The notes: generated by a model from the letters alone, not told the origin. A stretch of 64,000 bases of DNA from Cladorrhinum sp. PSN259 (GCA_033725935.1 MU867076.1:543319-607318), one strand, 5' to 3'. Numbered from the stretch's first letter, positions 11,849-23,858 are shown. Translations and numbers: made by a program.

Positions 11849-13691
11849 ATGGACAATGCCCAAGCAACAGAAGACGCCCTAGTCAAGGCAAAATCCAAGA
11901 CTGAAGCTTTGCCCATTTCTTCTTCAGAGGATCCAGATGCGAGCGCAACAGACTACAGCACAGACGGCGCCGTCATCGCTCCAGTCGAGACAACCGCGAG
12001 CAGCAGCGCTCGATATGTCACCGGCATCAAGTTGGTCACATTGATGGGGGCTATCACCGTCACCGTGTTCCTCATGCTCCTCGATACAACCATCCTCGCA
12101 ACAGCTGTAACTATCCCCATCTTCATCTTGTTCTTCTTTTCTATACTTACTCTGGGTGTGTGTAGCTCCCCCGCATCACAGACGAATTCAACTCCCTCAC
12201 AGACGTGACCTGGTACGCGTCAATCTACCAGCTCACCAGCGCCGCGCTCCAACCCCTGACAGGCAAAATCTACAACAAGTTCTCGGTCCGCTGGACCTTC
12301 ATGACCTTCTTCTTCTTCTTCGAAGTCGGCTCGGCCATCTGCGGCGCCGCTAATTCGTCTTCCATGCTCATTGGAGGCCGGGCGGTAGCGGGCATCGGGG
12401 GCGCCGGTCTCATCAATGGTGCCCTGACAATCATCGCCACCTCTGTTCCTCTCGAGAGGAGAGCGTCCTTGACCGGAGTCATGATGGGCCTCTCCCAGCT
12501 TGGTATCGTCTCCGCGCCGTTGATAGGAGGCGCCCTGACGACGTACACGACCTGGCGGTGGTGTTTCTACATCAACTTACCCGTCGGTGCTCTTGCTTTT
12601 ATTGGGTTGCTGCTCGTTCAGATACCCGATCAAATGGAGAAACAACCCGCCATGGTCGTTTTGCGCAGGATACACGTCGAACTTGATCTCGTGGGTTTTG
12701 CGCTGCTTGCTCCTGCTTCGGTCATGCTCTTGATGGCTTTATCCTGGGGTGGGAACGAGTACCGGTGGGACTCGGCCACCATCATCGGGTTGTTTTCCGG
12801 GGCGGGCGGCACGGCGCTTGTGTGGCTGGCTTGGGACTGGCACAAGGGTGACGAGGCCATGATTCCCCTGTCGATGTTGAGCAAGAGGGCCGTCTGGGCC
12901 AGCTCGGTTACGCATACCTTTCTGATGTCCATCACTTATGCGGGGTCGTTCTTCCTGCCTATCTACTTTCAGGCCGTCAAGGATGCTACGCCCATAATGT
13001 CGGGGGTGTATCTCTTGGCGAGTATTATTAGTCAGTTGTTTGCGGCTGTTGGTTCTGGGATTGCTGGTGAGTTTATTCTTCGCGATTAGGGTACCTTGAC
13101 TTGATTCAGAAGCTGACAGCTTTGTGCTTTGCAGTCGAACGAACGGGCTTCCCAATCCCTTACGCAGCAGCAGGCGCCGCCATCGGATCCATTACCTCTG
13201 GTCTCTACGCTACTTTTACTCCTTCTACATCAACTGGCAAATGGATAGGGTACCAGATCCTAAACGGTGTTGGTCGAGGCATAGGAATGCAAATGGGTAT
13301 CCTGGCCATACAAGCCACCCTTAAGCCAAAGGACATCTCAATGGGCATGTCCATCCTCATCTTCGTCCAAACGATGGGAGTCGCGGTATTGCTCGCCGTT
13401 ATGACCACCACTTTCCAGACCGGCTTGTCGTCAGAACTCCACAAACACGCGCCGCACGCGGATGCCGCAGCCGTAATCTACTCCGGCGCGACGCACTTCC
13501 GGAACGTGGTCAGTCCCGAAGACTTGCCCGGTGTTCTGGTTGGATACGCAAAGGCACTCAATAGACCTTATTACCTGGCTGCTGCATGTGGTGCTGTCGC
13601 CGTGGGGACTTCGTTCCTGATGGGGTGGACTGATATAAGGAAGGATAAGAAGAAGAATGCCAAGGCTGTAGAAGATCCGGAGAAGGCTTAG
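11849..13691 (+). CDS. MFS multidrug exporter, DHA2 (14-TMS) family
   Basis: Exons 11849-12106, 12166-13066 and 13135-13691 (introns of 59 and 68 nt) encode 571 aa. After a hydrophilic N-terminus of about 60 residues, the first helix carries the family signature LDTTILATALPRITDEF, created across the first splice. Further motifs are VTWYASIYQLTSAALQPLTG and the antiporter-type loop GIVSAPLIGGALTTYTTWRW, typical of drug:H+ antiporters. About 14 hydrophobic spans are visible, in line with DHA2. It likely exports a toxic metabolite or drug at the plasma membrane; the substrate cannot be read from sequence. It is divergent from a zinc-cluster regulator. Oddity: the frame stays open for 40 codons beyond the TAG at 13689, and a possible 54-nt intron (13668-13721) would remove that stop, so the C-terminus is uncertain. 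Confidence 0.92.
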
Positions 13692-15217
13692 GATGTTGGA
13701 CTCGGATTGCAGGGATTTCAGCGCGCCGTCGAGCTTGATGTTCTTTCTGAGGACGGGAGGAGGTTGACGATGCCTAGTCTTGAGAGTATTTCGGGGGCGG
13801 AGAGTTTGCAGTAGGATGAGGGGCGTTGGAGGAGGTTTTCTAAGGGTCGGTAATCTGTTACCTTTTTTATGTCATGGGCTACTGGGATAATGGGCTACTG
13901 GGATAATGGGATAATGGGTGCATTGTCATAGGGGTATAATAAAGCGAGGGCAGGCGTTTTGGAGGGATTTTCATTTGAAAAACAATACTTGTTTTAGAGT
14001 GAATAAAGCTGATCATAGAACACTCCTTGATGATTTCGCGCGTGTACCTTTCCCGAGAGCAAGTGTTCAAATAAGTTTGTAGCTGTAAGTGAGATTCGGC
14101 AGCGTCTATCATAAAATAAGTGGGCTTCCCAGAAAATTATCATGTCATGTTTACGTATGTACAGACTCCTGACTGTGTAATAATTGGGCCTTCTTACGGA
14201 ATAAACAGACATTTTTGTGACATGGATGAACATGGCTTTTCATTAGGTAAAGATGTCGTTTTGTGAAATCAACAGGCCGTTGTCCAGATGTTGGATCAGA
14301 CCAGGTTCAACCGCACAATGAACTTCTGAATCAGGGGTTTATTTTGATGCACGTTGCAGGACATGTCTCATTAGCAACACACACTTGCTAACGATTGAGA
14401 TAGTGCACATGAAGAAGATGCGAGCGTGCCGCCGTCTTTCTTCAATGCCAAGACTCCCTATCTTCAACTCCTTTCCGCGGGTTCCAGACCCTTTCCACTG
14501 TCCTCGTGGTGGATAGTTAAATTGCGACCTGACAGGGTCGAAATAAAACTAGAGAACCCCCGGCCGTATCGGCACCGGGACGGGCCTCAGAAGCCGTTGC
14601 CATGAAAATATTCAGTGGTGATGGTTTGATTAAAAAAAAAAACCATCAGCGCGCCGTTATGAACAACATCAAAAAAAGGTAAACATTGACGGGTATCTTA
14701 GTGCACCTAGCTGCAATAACGTCACACTGCTTCTGCAGTGATGATGACCAAAAAATGACAGGCGCATTGGCAACCACTGTCTTGGGTACGCTAAAATGAG
14801 GCCAAGCTTGAGCACGAGCCAATAAGCGAACAACGCGAGATTGGTTCCCGTTCGGGTAGTTCCCCGATTTGGGGGTCAGTCTATTGATTGATTGCCAGTG
14901 GTGCTTGCTCCTTGAGCTCTCCTTCCTCGATCGAAAGCTCATCCCCACGTTTTTTTTTTCCAATTTCTCATTTACAAGTTCCCTTGACCTTTTTCTCCTG
15001 TCAAATTCTCCAAAGCATTGTCTCTCTTTTTGCTCTGTATCCTCCATCTGCGTGAGCTGTGAGTGGCTTTTTAATATTTTTGCTTGTGCTATCGAACGAT
15101 ACGCGCCACTTGGAGAAAGCTTCCCCCCATCGAAGCTGTTTGAACGTTGGAGCAACCACCAGACATAGGAGGAATCCACAGCTCGAATTTGCCAACTGTC
15201 AACAACATAAAAACAAA
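13692..15217. other. Intergenic region and 5' leader of the LRR gene
   Basis: Positions 13692-13814 are an in-frame open continuation of the MFS gene (see findings). From about 13815 I see no gene. The last 150 bp hold a possible 5' UTR intron (GTGAGT near 15059, CACAG near 15180) before the LRR gene start. Confidence 0.45.
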
Positions 15218-18200
15218 ATGGACGAACCTCGAAGGCCGACCGGCATTCCAAGGTTATCTAAAATCCCGGTTCCAGGACAAGCAGTACCTGCATCCAAGCT
15301 CCCAATCCCTCGATCAACCTCTGTTCGAACCTCTCCTTCTCGCGATTCCCTAATCGCCACCCCTGGAAACGGCGCACTTCGAAACCCAAAGCTTCGCGCA
15401 ACCCCTTCGAGAGACCAATTGGCCCCTTCGAGTCCCTCTACCACTAAAACAACACCATTCACGGTTCGTAGTGTCTCGTCAGCATCCTCTTCAGCAGCAC
15501 AAAACCGCAAATCGATATCCCAGATCCCAGGAAGTGCCTCGCGAACCAGCATCCCCCGTTCGGCTTCGATTAAGCGTCAGCCTTCTCAACAATGGATCTC
15601 TGCGTCAAATGTATCGTTAGACGAGTCAGTTTCGGAGGAATATGAGGGTGCGGAAGACGCAACGCTTAAAAAACCATCGCTTGCTGAAAGGACAATGGAC
15701 ACACTATCACGCTTGCCATCTTCCCCCTCTGTCAAAGGCAAGGGTGCTGCGTCATTTTTCGATATGTCAGGGAGGTCCCCATCGAGATCCAGCAGTAGAG
15801 CATCTCGCCCTGATTCAAGTCACCACTCTGAGGCATCGAGCAGTCATGGCAGGGCTCCCAGTAGACCCGGGTCGAGCGCTGAAGTCCGCCCTCCCATTTC
15901 TAGCTTTCGATCGAGTATCGCCGCATACCAGAACCATGCTCCCACCACCCAAACAATTCCATTGCGCACCAAAAAGAGTCTCCAGTCTATCCAGACACCG
16001 GGCTTCAAAACACCAGCCAGGGGATTACGGACGTCTTATTATGGGTCGCAGCCGCCTTCCCCAGCTTTCCCTCCGCCGCCGGCAGCGCGCTCACCCAGCC
16101 CGCCGAGATACGTTCCGGAGGCAACCATGTCGAGGTTTGGAGCCAAGACGGTCACTACTGGATTGGCAAATGGGTTGAAGAAGCGCCAATCAGTCAATGG
16201 ATTGTTCAAGAAACCCACAGCACCTGCTTCGGCCAAGCCAGCCGCAACGGAAGCTCCCAGGAAAGCGTCTACGGCCTCGCAAAAGTCGACGGCAACTTCG
16301 AGTGAAGGGACGCATCTTTCCGGCTCGTCTGTTGCATCGGGGAGCACCGCGCTGACTGTTGACTCCGAAACCCCCGGCCAGTCATACAGAAAGACATCGT
16401 CAGCTTTGCGCGAGCAGATTGCAAAGGCCAGGGCAGCCAAGCGTGGGGTAGCAGAACCATCTGCTGAGCACCACGAGCCAGCTGATAGTAGTTTTGGTTT
16501 TGATACGGGTCACAGTGACCCCTTCAACCAGCATCGGGATGATAAATCCCAGACCAAAGTCTTGCACACTCGTTTGGAGACTGCCAGGACCAGTGGCAGG
16601 CTCAACATTGCTGCAATGGGGCTTCGGGAGATACCCGCTGATGTCCTCAACATGTACAATCTGGAGTCAATTGGTGGATCTGGGGGGGCTTGGGCTGAAA
16701 GTGTTGATCTCACCAGATTCGTTGCTGCCGATAATGAGTTGGAGATGATTGCCGATTCGGTTTTCCCTGACGTTGATCCTCAAGCCTTTGTCGATGATGA
16801 AGATTATCAGGGAAATATCTTTGCAGGATTGGAGACACTTGACTTGCATGGAAATATATTGGTCTCATTGCCAATGGGTCTGAGGCGCCTGACCCTGCTT
16901 ACATCTCTCAACCTGTCTCTGAACAGACTGTCGAATAACTCTCTGGAAGTCATTTCACAGATCATCTCTCTGAGAGACTTGAAGCTCGGAGGCAACCTTT
17001 TGTACGGACCGCTTGACGCATGCTTCTCGAATTTGCAGAACCTTGAGCTTCTTGACCTTCATGGCAACAACATTTCGGCCCTGCCTGACAACTTTGGTAA
17101 CCTTTCCCGTCTTCGAGTTCTCAACATCAGCGAGAATACCTTTGAGGCATTGCCAATCGAGGTTTTGGCTAAGCTTCCCCTGGTCGAGCTTAATGCACGC
17201 AAGAATCAGCTCAAGGGCACTCTCATTGAGGAGTCGGTCGAGTCTTTGTCGTCTCTCCAGTTGCTGGACGTCTCGTCAAACCAGCTGGTTCAACTCTGCT
17301 CGCCTGGGAAAACTGTCACCATGCCGGCCCTTGGTCAGCTCTGCGTGTCTATGAACCGTCTGCAATCGTTGCCTGATATTAGCAGCTGGACCGGTCTTCT
17401 CACTCTGTCTGCTGATGGGAATAGCATCAACTCCATTCCTGAAGGGTTTACTACTCTTAATCAGCTGAGGTCTGTTGATTTCTCCAGCAACGATATCAGG
17501 ATTATTCCCTCCGAGATTGGCCGGATGCAGGGACTTGTTACACTTCGTCTTAGCGGTAATCCTCTGAGGGAGAAGAAGTTTTGCACCATCAGCACCGAGG
17601 AGATGAAGACACTTCTCGCTCAAAGATTGGAGCCTGCCCCGGAACATCTCGAGCCTGAGCCCGAGGTCGAAGTTGAGGCCTCACCGGAACCAGTTGCTGA
17701 AGCGCCAGTTACTCCTGACAACGCCTTCCTTGCCGCTCCTGCGAATCACATTGATGAGGGCGAAGATAGCCGCTCTGATCTTGACGACTTCGCGACGCCA
17801 CCCACATCTGCACCTGCCTCTCCTGCTCGTTCCGGATCTCAAACAATCACTAGCCAAGAATGGCCCGTTAAGCCCGGAGGTGTTTTGGATCGGTCAAATA
17901 CTGAATCCTCTTCACTCCATCCTGTTATTTGCTCAAAGGTAGCTGGCGCAAACAAAGTTATCGAGATCCAGCTTCACCATAACCTCTTTACTGCCCTTCC
18001 CGAGTCGTTCTCCTTCTTTGCTGAGACCTTGGTTGCCGTTTCTTTGGCGCATAACCAGTTGGTAGGGGAGACCTACCTCGGTGGCGCCAGTGGAAACGAG
18101 AAGCTTGACCTACCTGCATTGAAGGAACTTAACTTGTCCCATAATCACATCACGGGCCTTGGAGCACTCATCGCACATCTTAACGCTCCCGGTTTGGAGA

Positions 18201-18589
18201 AGCTGGACGTGAGCTTCAACCGGATCTCTGCTTTACCAGCCGGGTCAGGACTCAAAGATGTTTTTCCACTGTTGACTTCACTAAACGTGGCCAATAATCA
18301 TCTTGTCGAGTTGGAACCGGACCAGATTAGAGGGTTGAGGGTTGTGGATGCTGGTAGTAATGATATTGCTCATTTGAACCCCAGGATTGGGCTGTTGGCT
18401 CCGGTGTTGGAAAGGCTCGATGTTAGCGGGAATAGGTTTAGGGTTCCGCGGTATAATGTTTTAGAGAGGGGGACTGAGGCTACGCTGAGGTGGTTGAGGG
18501 GGCGGGTTCCTGTTGCTGAGATGAATGCTTGGAAGGGTGAAGCTGGGAATAACAATGGAGGTGAGGAAGAGGAAGATGAGTTGGACTGA
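15218..18589 (+). CDS. Leucine-rich-repeat protein (LRRC40-like) with long disordered N-terminus
   Basis: Uninterrupted 1123-aa coding sequence. The frame is open further upstream but the first ATG is at 15218 in good context (AACAAAATGG). Residues 1 to about 445 are Ser/Pro/Arg-rich and probably disordered (TGIPRLSKIPVPG at the start). From about residue 445 (LNIAAMGLREIPADVLNMY) a long series of leucine-rich repeats runs to about 800, with typical units such as LETLDLHGNILVSLPMGL and LELLDLHGNNISALPDNF. An acidic linker of about 100 residues follows, then a second LRR block to about 1105 and an acidic tail. The split LRR arrangement resembles LRRC40-type proteins. LRR arrays usually bind protein partners; the partner and process here are unknown. 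Confidence 0.88.
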   Translation: MDEPRRPTGIPRLSKIPVPGQAVPASKLPIPRSTSVRTSPSRDSLIATPGNGALRNPKLRATPSRDQLAPSSPSTTKTTPFTVRSVSSASSSAAQNRKSISQIPGSASRTSIPRSASIKRQPSQQWISASNVSLDESVSEEYEGAEDATLKKPSLAERTMDTLSRLPSSPSVKGKGAASFFDMSGRSPSRSSSRASRPDSSHHSEASSSHGRAPSRPGSSAEVRPPISSFRSSIAAYQNHAPTTQTIPLRTKKSLQSIQTPGFKTPARGLRTSYYGSQPPSPAFPPPPAARSPSPPRYVPEATMSRFGAKTVTTGLANGLKKRQSVNGLFKKPTAPASAKPAATEAPRKASTASQKSTATSSEGTHLSGSSVASGSTALTVDSETPGQSYRKTSSALREQIAKARAAKRGVAEPSAEHHEPADSSFGFDTGHSDPFNQHRDDKSQTKVLHTRLETARTSGRLNIAAMGLREIPADVLNMYNLESIGGSGGAWAESVDLTRFVAADNELEMIADSVFPDVDPQAFVDDEDYQGNIFAGLETLDLHGNILVSLPMGLRRLTLLTSLNLSLNRLSNNSLEVISQIISLRDLKLGGNLLYGPLDACFSNLQNLELLDLHGNNISALPDNFGNLSRLRVLNISENTFEALPIEVLAKLPLVELNARKNQLKGTLIEESVESLSSLQLLDVSSNQLVQLCSPGKTVTMPALGQLCVSMNRLQSLPDISSWTGLLTLSADGNSINSIPEGFTTLNQLRSVDFSSNDIRIIPSEIGRMQGLVTLRLSGNPLREKKFCTISTEEMKTLLAQRLEPAPEHLEPEPEVEVEASPEPVAEAPVTPDNAFLAAPANHIDEGEDSRSDLDDFATPPTSAPASPARSGSQTITSQEWPVKPGGVLDRSNTESSSLHPVICSKVAGANKVIEIQLHHNLFTALPESFSFFAETLVAVSLAHNQLVGETYLGGASGNEKLDLPALKELNLSHNHITGLGALIAHLNAPGLEKLDVSFNRISALPAGSGLKDVFPLLTSLNVANNHLVELEPDQIRGLRVVDAGSNDIAHLNPRIGLLAPVLERLDVSGNRFRVPRYNVLERGTEATLRWLRGRVPVAEMNAWKGEAGNNNGGEEEEDELD

Positions 18590-20191
18590 CTGGGTTGCGG
18601 GATGATGTCAATGTCAGTGGTGGGCACAAGTACCTGTTTAATGTGGCTGTGGTTGATGTGGTTATTTTGGTTGGGTGATCCGGTGTTGAGGGGGTTGGTG
18701 ATGATTGGTGGTGAGGATGCTTAGTGAGCAATTTTTGGTGAGGAGTTTCGGTTAGTGTCGTTTTTGGTCATTTGACACAGTTCTTATTAAACCTCTAGGT
18801 GTATCATCATCCCCCCGACCTAGTGGTTTCCTTTCTTCGCTTCTGTTTTCTTCTTATTCTTCGGGGGGGACTACTGGAACATACCATTTTGATACCAAAT
18901 TTTCTTTTTAAGATTTTTCTTTCTTTCTTTGGCTTTAATTTTTATATTTGTATCTAATGGGATGAAAAAACGGACGACCTCATGACCTCATGATATGGGG
19001 TATATGAGGGAGAGGGAGGGGACATTCTGTATAAATATTTATTCGTAATATTGTTATACTAGGGACTTGGACAAGTTAAAGTTGTATTCATTTAATTCAC
19101 TGAAATGGTGGAGGCGGAGGGATAAAAGGGCACCGGACCGGAACGGATGGTTGTATTTTATTTGTAATTATTCCTTCTTTGGCGATAAAAAGTTTATTGA
19201 ACATTCATGATACCTTGGGTCTTGGCGCTTTGGTGTGAGAGTCTCTTTTATGGTGAGCATATGGGGAGAATATGGGGACATGGGGACATGGGGGAAGTAC
19301 TATGGAGATCATGGAGATGGTGGCGTACCGGCGGGCTCCAGTATGATGTGTTTTGTGGTTGTGAGAGCAAGCTTTCCAAGTGTTTTGAAAGTATGGATGT
19401 TGTGGTGGAGGAGGGTGGCGGCCGGAGGTTCCAGGTTTGTTTTCCCCCAGAGGTGGGCTTCCGGGGAAATCCAGAGCTTCTTCCTTTGTATTTAATCCAC
19501 ATTTTCTTGTGTTTGGGCAAGTCGGCGGTAACCATGACAAGTTCTTGAACAGCTTGATCTGTTCTAGGACCATATCACGGCACTGTTAGGCTTCATATTC
19601 ACTCTCGGGCACAAGATCACCACAAGGATCGACGTTGCTTTTTAACCGGCCGACGGGGACAAACAACAGCGAAAGAAGCACGAGAGGCTCGAGGCTGCGT
19701 TCACGACAAATAAAAATCCCGTACGGCGAGCAGTGGAACTTGATCTCAACAAACCGTCGACATCTAAAAACGACACGAGAGAAAGAGAGAGAGAGAGAGA
19801 GAGCCTTGTCGACAAGTCTACAGACTACAGCAACAAGAACGACATCCGAGCATACGAACGAGACATTCCCGACGAACACAATATACCTCTCCTCTCTCAT
19901 ACATTGTTATATCTACACCTCATCAATATCTCCTCGTACAACTCTAATACACCTACCTGCCACACTTCTTAAAGCTCAATCATACCAAATTTCTACCTCA
20001 GATACACTTCTCCTACATTATCTGCACGTCTTGACGCCTCTCGATACCTCGTCAAGATATAGCATACCCACACCTCGTCAACAGATTCTACCGCGTCATT
20101 AATTTTCTCTTCCTCGTCAGCAGATTCTCTCTCCCTTGTCAGCGGATTCTCTCTCCCTTGTCAGCGCACTCTATATCCCCGTCGTTTGACA
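18590..20191. other. Intergenic region, pyrimidine-rich leader near the downstream gene
   Basis: I see no supported gene. A GA-repeat lies at about 19780-19803 and a 22-bp tandem repeat at 20116-20181 just before the next start codon, probably in its 5' leader. Confidence 0.45.
20116..20181 (+). repeat. 22-bp tandem repeat in a probable 5' leader
   Basis: Three units with a 22-bp period begin at 20116, 20138 and 20160, each starting GTCAGC followed by a CT-rich stretch. The third unit is diverged. The array ends about 10 bp before the next start codon. Confidence 0.7.
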
Positions 20192-21712
20192 ATGGCACCG
20201 ACCCCATCCCCAATCCTCTCAAACATCTCAGAGCCTCGTCGCTCGGAACAACAACCTGGGGGATCTCTTCTAAACCCATCACTACTAGCGTGGATCACCG
20301 TCCCTGTGCTAGCGTACCTCCTCATCGGTTTATTTTTGTCTCATAGAGTGTACCCGACTCCATGGCGAAATATACCAAAAAACATACATTCGTTCGCAAC
20401 AAACACGCAGTACCCTCTCTGGTTGCGACAAGCGGTTAGGGACGCAGCACCCTTTACTTCGGAGCAGCAGAGAATGAATGGGGGAATACTGCTAGTAGCT
20501 TGCAAGGGTGTGATGATAAAGATGGCGTGGCATTTGGTTGGCGCGACGGTTTGGCCTTTGATACTGTTTTGGGAAGCAGGGAAGAAGCTTGTGAGGGGGA
20601 TAAAGAGGAGGGTCAATCATCAAGTTGGGTCTGGGAAAGACGGCAGCAGGGGAGGGAGGGTTATGAGTGACGATGATGATGATGATGATGATGAGACGCC
20701 AAACACGCCGCCGAGTGACGAGAACAACTTGACGAGGATTGTCATCAGGAAGAGGCCGCCGCAGACAAAGAAAGAAGAAGAAGGTGGGCAGGGAGGTACC
20801 AGCAGAAGCACTACCGCCAACACCACTGGTACCCAGTCCCGGAGACGAAGAAGAAGAAGAAGAAGAACAAGACATGAAACAGGTGCCGCCCTGCAGAGGT
20901 CCTCTTCTGAACAAGAAATAACGAGACTAAAAGAAAAATTCAGCAGCAGGGAAAACCCCCTGGGGATTGTGATACCGGACCTGGTCGGAGGAGCGACCAG
21001 TTCGAGCCTTGGGACCGTGCGGTATTATTGTCCCAGGGCTTGTCCTCGGCCGCCTTACTTGGATTTTGAAGAAAATGGCAGGAATCTGTCGGGGGTAAAG
21101 TGTAGGTGTGCCAGTGTGAGGAAGGCATGGAGTTTGGATGATATGAGAAGTATGAGAAGTATGAGTGAGAGGGTTGTACGAGATACGAATGGGGATATTC
21201 ACGGTGGTGGTGGTGGTGGGAGAGCGACCCAGCACCCTTCAGAGAGCAATCATTCCAGTCCAGGCTTTGCTCTCAATGGAGCTTTCGGCGACGGAAAGAG
21301 ACCACTGGCACCACCGCTACTCCCACTACAGAGAAGGAGGAGTTTTGAGGGACAGGTCAATGGTGTTTATCCTGAAGGAAGGCCGATGGCCCCCGAACGC
21401 AGGGGCAGTAAAAACAACGGGAACGGGGACACTCTGAGCGGAAAACCAAAAATAATGAAGAAGCAAAGTCGAAAAGGAAGCAAACATGACCTGCGGGGCT
21501 TAAGCCTGGGAACTATTTACGAGGAGGAGGATGAACTTGAAGAGCATCGGGGGGTGGGTGTGAGTGTGAACGAGAGGGAGGAAAGCAGAAGCACACCCAA
21601 AACCAGAACCAGAGGCAGAGGCAGAGACTCAAGCCAAACTTCAACGTCAGATTCAGAGGCCTACAAATGCCGCGAGCAGTGCCAGTGCGCGGCGGCGATC
21701 AATATCTCATGA
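20192..21712 (+). CDS. Membrane-associated basic protein of unknown function
   Basis: Intronless, 506 aa, starting at the first in-frame ATG (CAATGGCACC). There is one clear transmembrane segment at residues about 31-50 (LLAWITVPVLAYLLIGLFLS). A second, weaker hydrophobic span lies at about 93-130 around MAWHLVGATVWPLILFW. The rest is hydrophilic and low in complexity: an Asp8 run encoded by GAT repeats, an Arg-rich stretch (SRRRRRRRRRTRHE), and a Cys-containing segment (YYCPRACPRPPYLDF with VKCRCASVRKAWSLDD after it). The C-terminus is again Cys-bearing (YKCREQCQCAAAINIS). I do not recognise the family. It has good coding character over the first 130 residues; the tail could be lineage-specific. 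Confidence 0.6.
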   Translation: MAPTPSPILSNISEPRRSEQQPGGSLLNPSLLAWITVPVLAYLLIGLFLSHRVYPTPWRNIPKNIHSFATNTQYPLWLRQAVRDAAPFTSEQQRMNGGILLVACKGVMIKMAWHLVGATVWPLILFWEAGKKLVRGIKRRVNHQVGSGKDGSRGGRVMSDDDDDDDDETPNTPPSDENNLTRIVIRKRPPQTKKEEEGGQGGTSRSTTANTTGTQSRRRRRRRRRTRHETGAALQRSSSEQEITRLKEKFSSRENPLGIVIPDLVGGATSSSLGTVRYYCPRACPRPPYLDFEENGRNLSGVKCRCASVRKAWSLDDMRSMRSMSERVVRDTNGDIHGGGGGGRATQHPSESNHSSPGFALNGAFGDGKRPLAPPLLPLQRRRSFEGQVNGVYPEGRPMAPERRGSKNNGNGDTLSGKPKIMKKQSRKGSKHDLRGLSLGTIYEEEDELEEHRGVGVSVNEREESRSTPKTRTRGRGRDSSQTSTSDSEAYKCREQCQCAAAINIS

Positions 21713-22782
21713 ACAAAGATTTGTGTTAGATGATAATGATGGGTAAGGGTCACTAGCAGAGAGTGACAACGGATCAGAATCGAGTGCCGGGCAGGTGTCA
21801 CGGCATACGATGGCCTTCTCCTGGTTTGGTGGAGCTTGATGGGTTGCCTGATATCACCGAGATGTTGTGGTCACGCCCTGCGTTGTAACAGCTTGAGATA
21901 GTATGAGAGGGGCGAGGGCGTCGAGGGTTACCACATTATGGTGTTGGGTGTTGTAAGATTATTGTTCTGTCAGATTATCGCTTTTTAATTATCGGATCTT
22001 TCTTTGGGCTTTAGATGCATCTTGTGATTTTGGAAACAACTCATGGCTGGAGAAGCACTTGATGGGACATGCCTGAGAGCGAAGTCAATTGGCTGGTTTT
22101 TTTTTTTTTTTTAATTCTCTTTTCTTGGGAATATTTCTCAAGGTTTTGGGAGCTTAGTTGACACTCTTGAATTCAATTTGATATGCTAATTGCATGTTCT
22201 CACTTACAAGAAGACTTGCTAGTATTTACAACCCCTGACGATCTGTTGATGTTGTTCGCAAACAAAGCGTTACCCCTGAATCCAGCTCGCCGGACCTTCA
22301 AGCACAAAACAACACTGATAAAAATCTACAAAGCTCTTAAATAGTCTTTTTAAAAGTAGAAAAACCAGAATCAGACATTAAAAATGTATTTGAGGTCAAG
22401 GAGGCAGGCAAATAAAACGTATCTCCGGCTCGCCTCTAACCCCAACCCTATATCTTGCATAAATCGCCTGCCCCACAAATCACCCCCTGACGCGCGCCTA
22501 GCAAGCGAGCAGCGCGTTTCCAAGCTACAGTGTGGCCTCCGTGGCACACTCCCTGAGCTCCCAAAAAGTGTCCTCCTTCCTGTCCAATCCCAAAGTTGCG
22601 ACAACTTCAATTTCCATCATTTGCAATTTCCCCAGCGCATTTCGGTCGGTAGGTTTTTTGCATACCCCTTTCCACGAACAAAGATTTTATGCGTTAAAAC
22701 CCCATCAACTAACACCTTACCGTGGTCGGATTACCAGCAAAACCATTCCACTCCTTTTAATCCAACCACCAACAAAGCAACA
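21713..22782. other. Intergenic region upstream of dpm3
   Basis: No gene seen. A T tract of about 18 bases lies at 22099-22116. The last 200 bp are the probable promoter and leader of dpm3. Confidence 0.45.
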
Positions 22783-23210
22783 ATGACGCGCGCCCAACAG
22801 ACCATTTCGCTTGCGCTCCTCGTGAGCTCGGTATGTGGAAACTTTATAAACCTTCTTCCAATCTGTTTTATCTTTACTAATTTGCCATGATTGCCTTTAT
22901 AGCTCTACCTATCCCTCTACCTGGAACTCATCCCCCTCCCGGCCGTTATCCAAAGCGATATTGTCCCCGTTGTACGTTTCTCCTCCTATTCCACCCTCTA
23001 CTTTTCCAAATTAATAACATAATTAATTCTAATCATGTTTTTATCCAGCTTCCCCTCTGGCTCCTCGTCTCCTTCGGCGCCTGGCTCCTCTTCCGCCTCG
23101 GCTGGGGGATGCTAACCTTCCGCGACACTCCGGACGCTTACGCCGAGCTGATGCGCGAGATTGACGAGGCCAAAGCCGATTTGAAGGTCATGGGTGTTAA
23201 TGTTGATTAA
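22783..23210 (+). CDS. dpm3: Dolichol-phosphate mannosyltransferase subunit 3 (DPM3)
   Basis: Three small exons, 22783-22830, 22903-22971 and 23049-23210, with introns of 72 and 77 nt, encode 92 aa, the same length as human DPM3. All three junctions fall between codons (phase 0). Two hydrophobic helices (LYLSLYLELIPLP region and LPLWLLVSFGAWLLFRLGWG) are followed by the family hallmark FRDTPDAYAELMREIDEAKA and a short acidic end. DPM3 is an ER membrane protein that tethers the catalytic subunit DPM1, which makes dolichol-phosphate-mannose for N-glycans, O-mannosylation and GPI anchors. DPM1 and DPM2 are not in this window. The gene has no long open frame, so it is easily missed by simple ORF calling. 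Confidence 0.9.
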
Positions 23211-23858
23211 AAAATAATGGAATACGCAATTCGGTTGGGCAAAATAAGAAGACAGAAAAAAAGTTATACCCGGAAAGAGAGAGAGAGAGAGAGAAAGAAG
23301 TAGGCGGTTGAATGAGGAAGGGAGGGAGGGAGGAAGGAAGATATATGTACGGGAATAATTTAAAAAAAAAAAAAAAAAAAAAAAGAAGCAAATACCGATT
23401 GAGGAAGAAAAAAAGAATGGGATTGTAATGATTGGTTCGATTCGTAAAATCTGCTGTTGAATGGCCTGAAACTAAAAGACAAGACTGAAGCAGCCGTGTG
23501 CAGATTCATTGGCAACCACCTGGAGGAGAGTTGGACACTGCCAGCAGGTTGAACGCGTTGTTGTTGTTGTACTTTGCCCATTGCCATTGCGAACATCTGA
23601 CCATCAGAAGCCTGTTTGCTAGAACTAACTCTCTCTACTCGAACGGGATGATGCTTCTGAATTGATAAAAACATTTATTGTCCTGCCAGATAATGAATGT
23701 AAAGCCCATTGATACCACACCAAAAACTCCATCCACCCATAACCATCGACAATCCATTGATAAATAACCCAGCCAGCATATGTGCATACAAACATGGCAA
23801 ATGTAAACCCGCAAACCCGCAAACCAACCGTACCTACAGCAATCCCCGGTGGATGATC
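23211..23858. other. Convergent 3' region with GA repeat and poly-A tract
   Basis: Holds a GA repeat near 23275-23295 and an A tract of about 23 bases near 23361-23383. No gene seen. Confidence 0.5.

Noticed and set aside
15059..15217. Upstream extension of the LRR protein frame
   Set aside because: Open, but contains no ATG; a 5' UTR intron is as likely.
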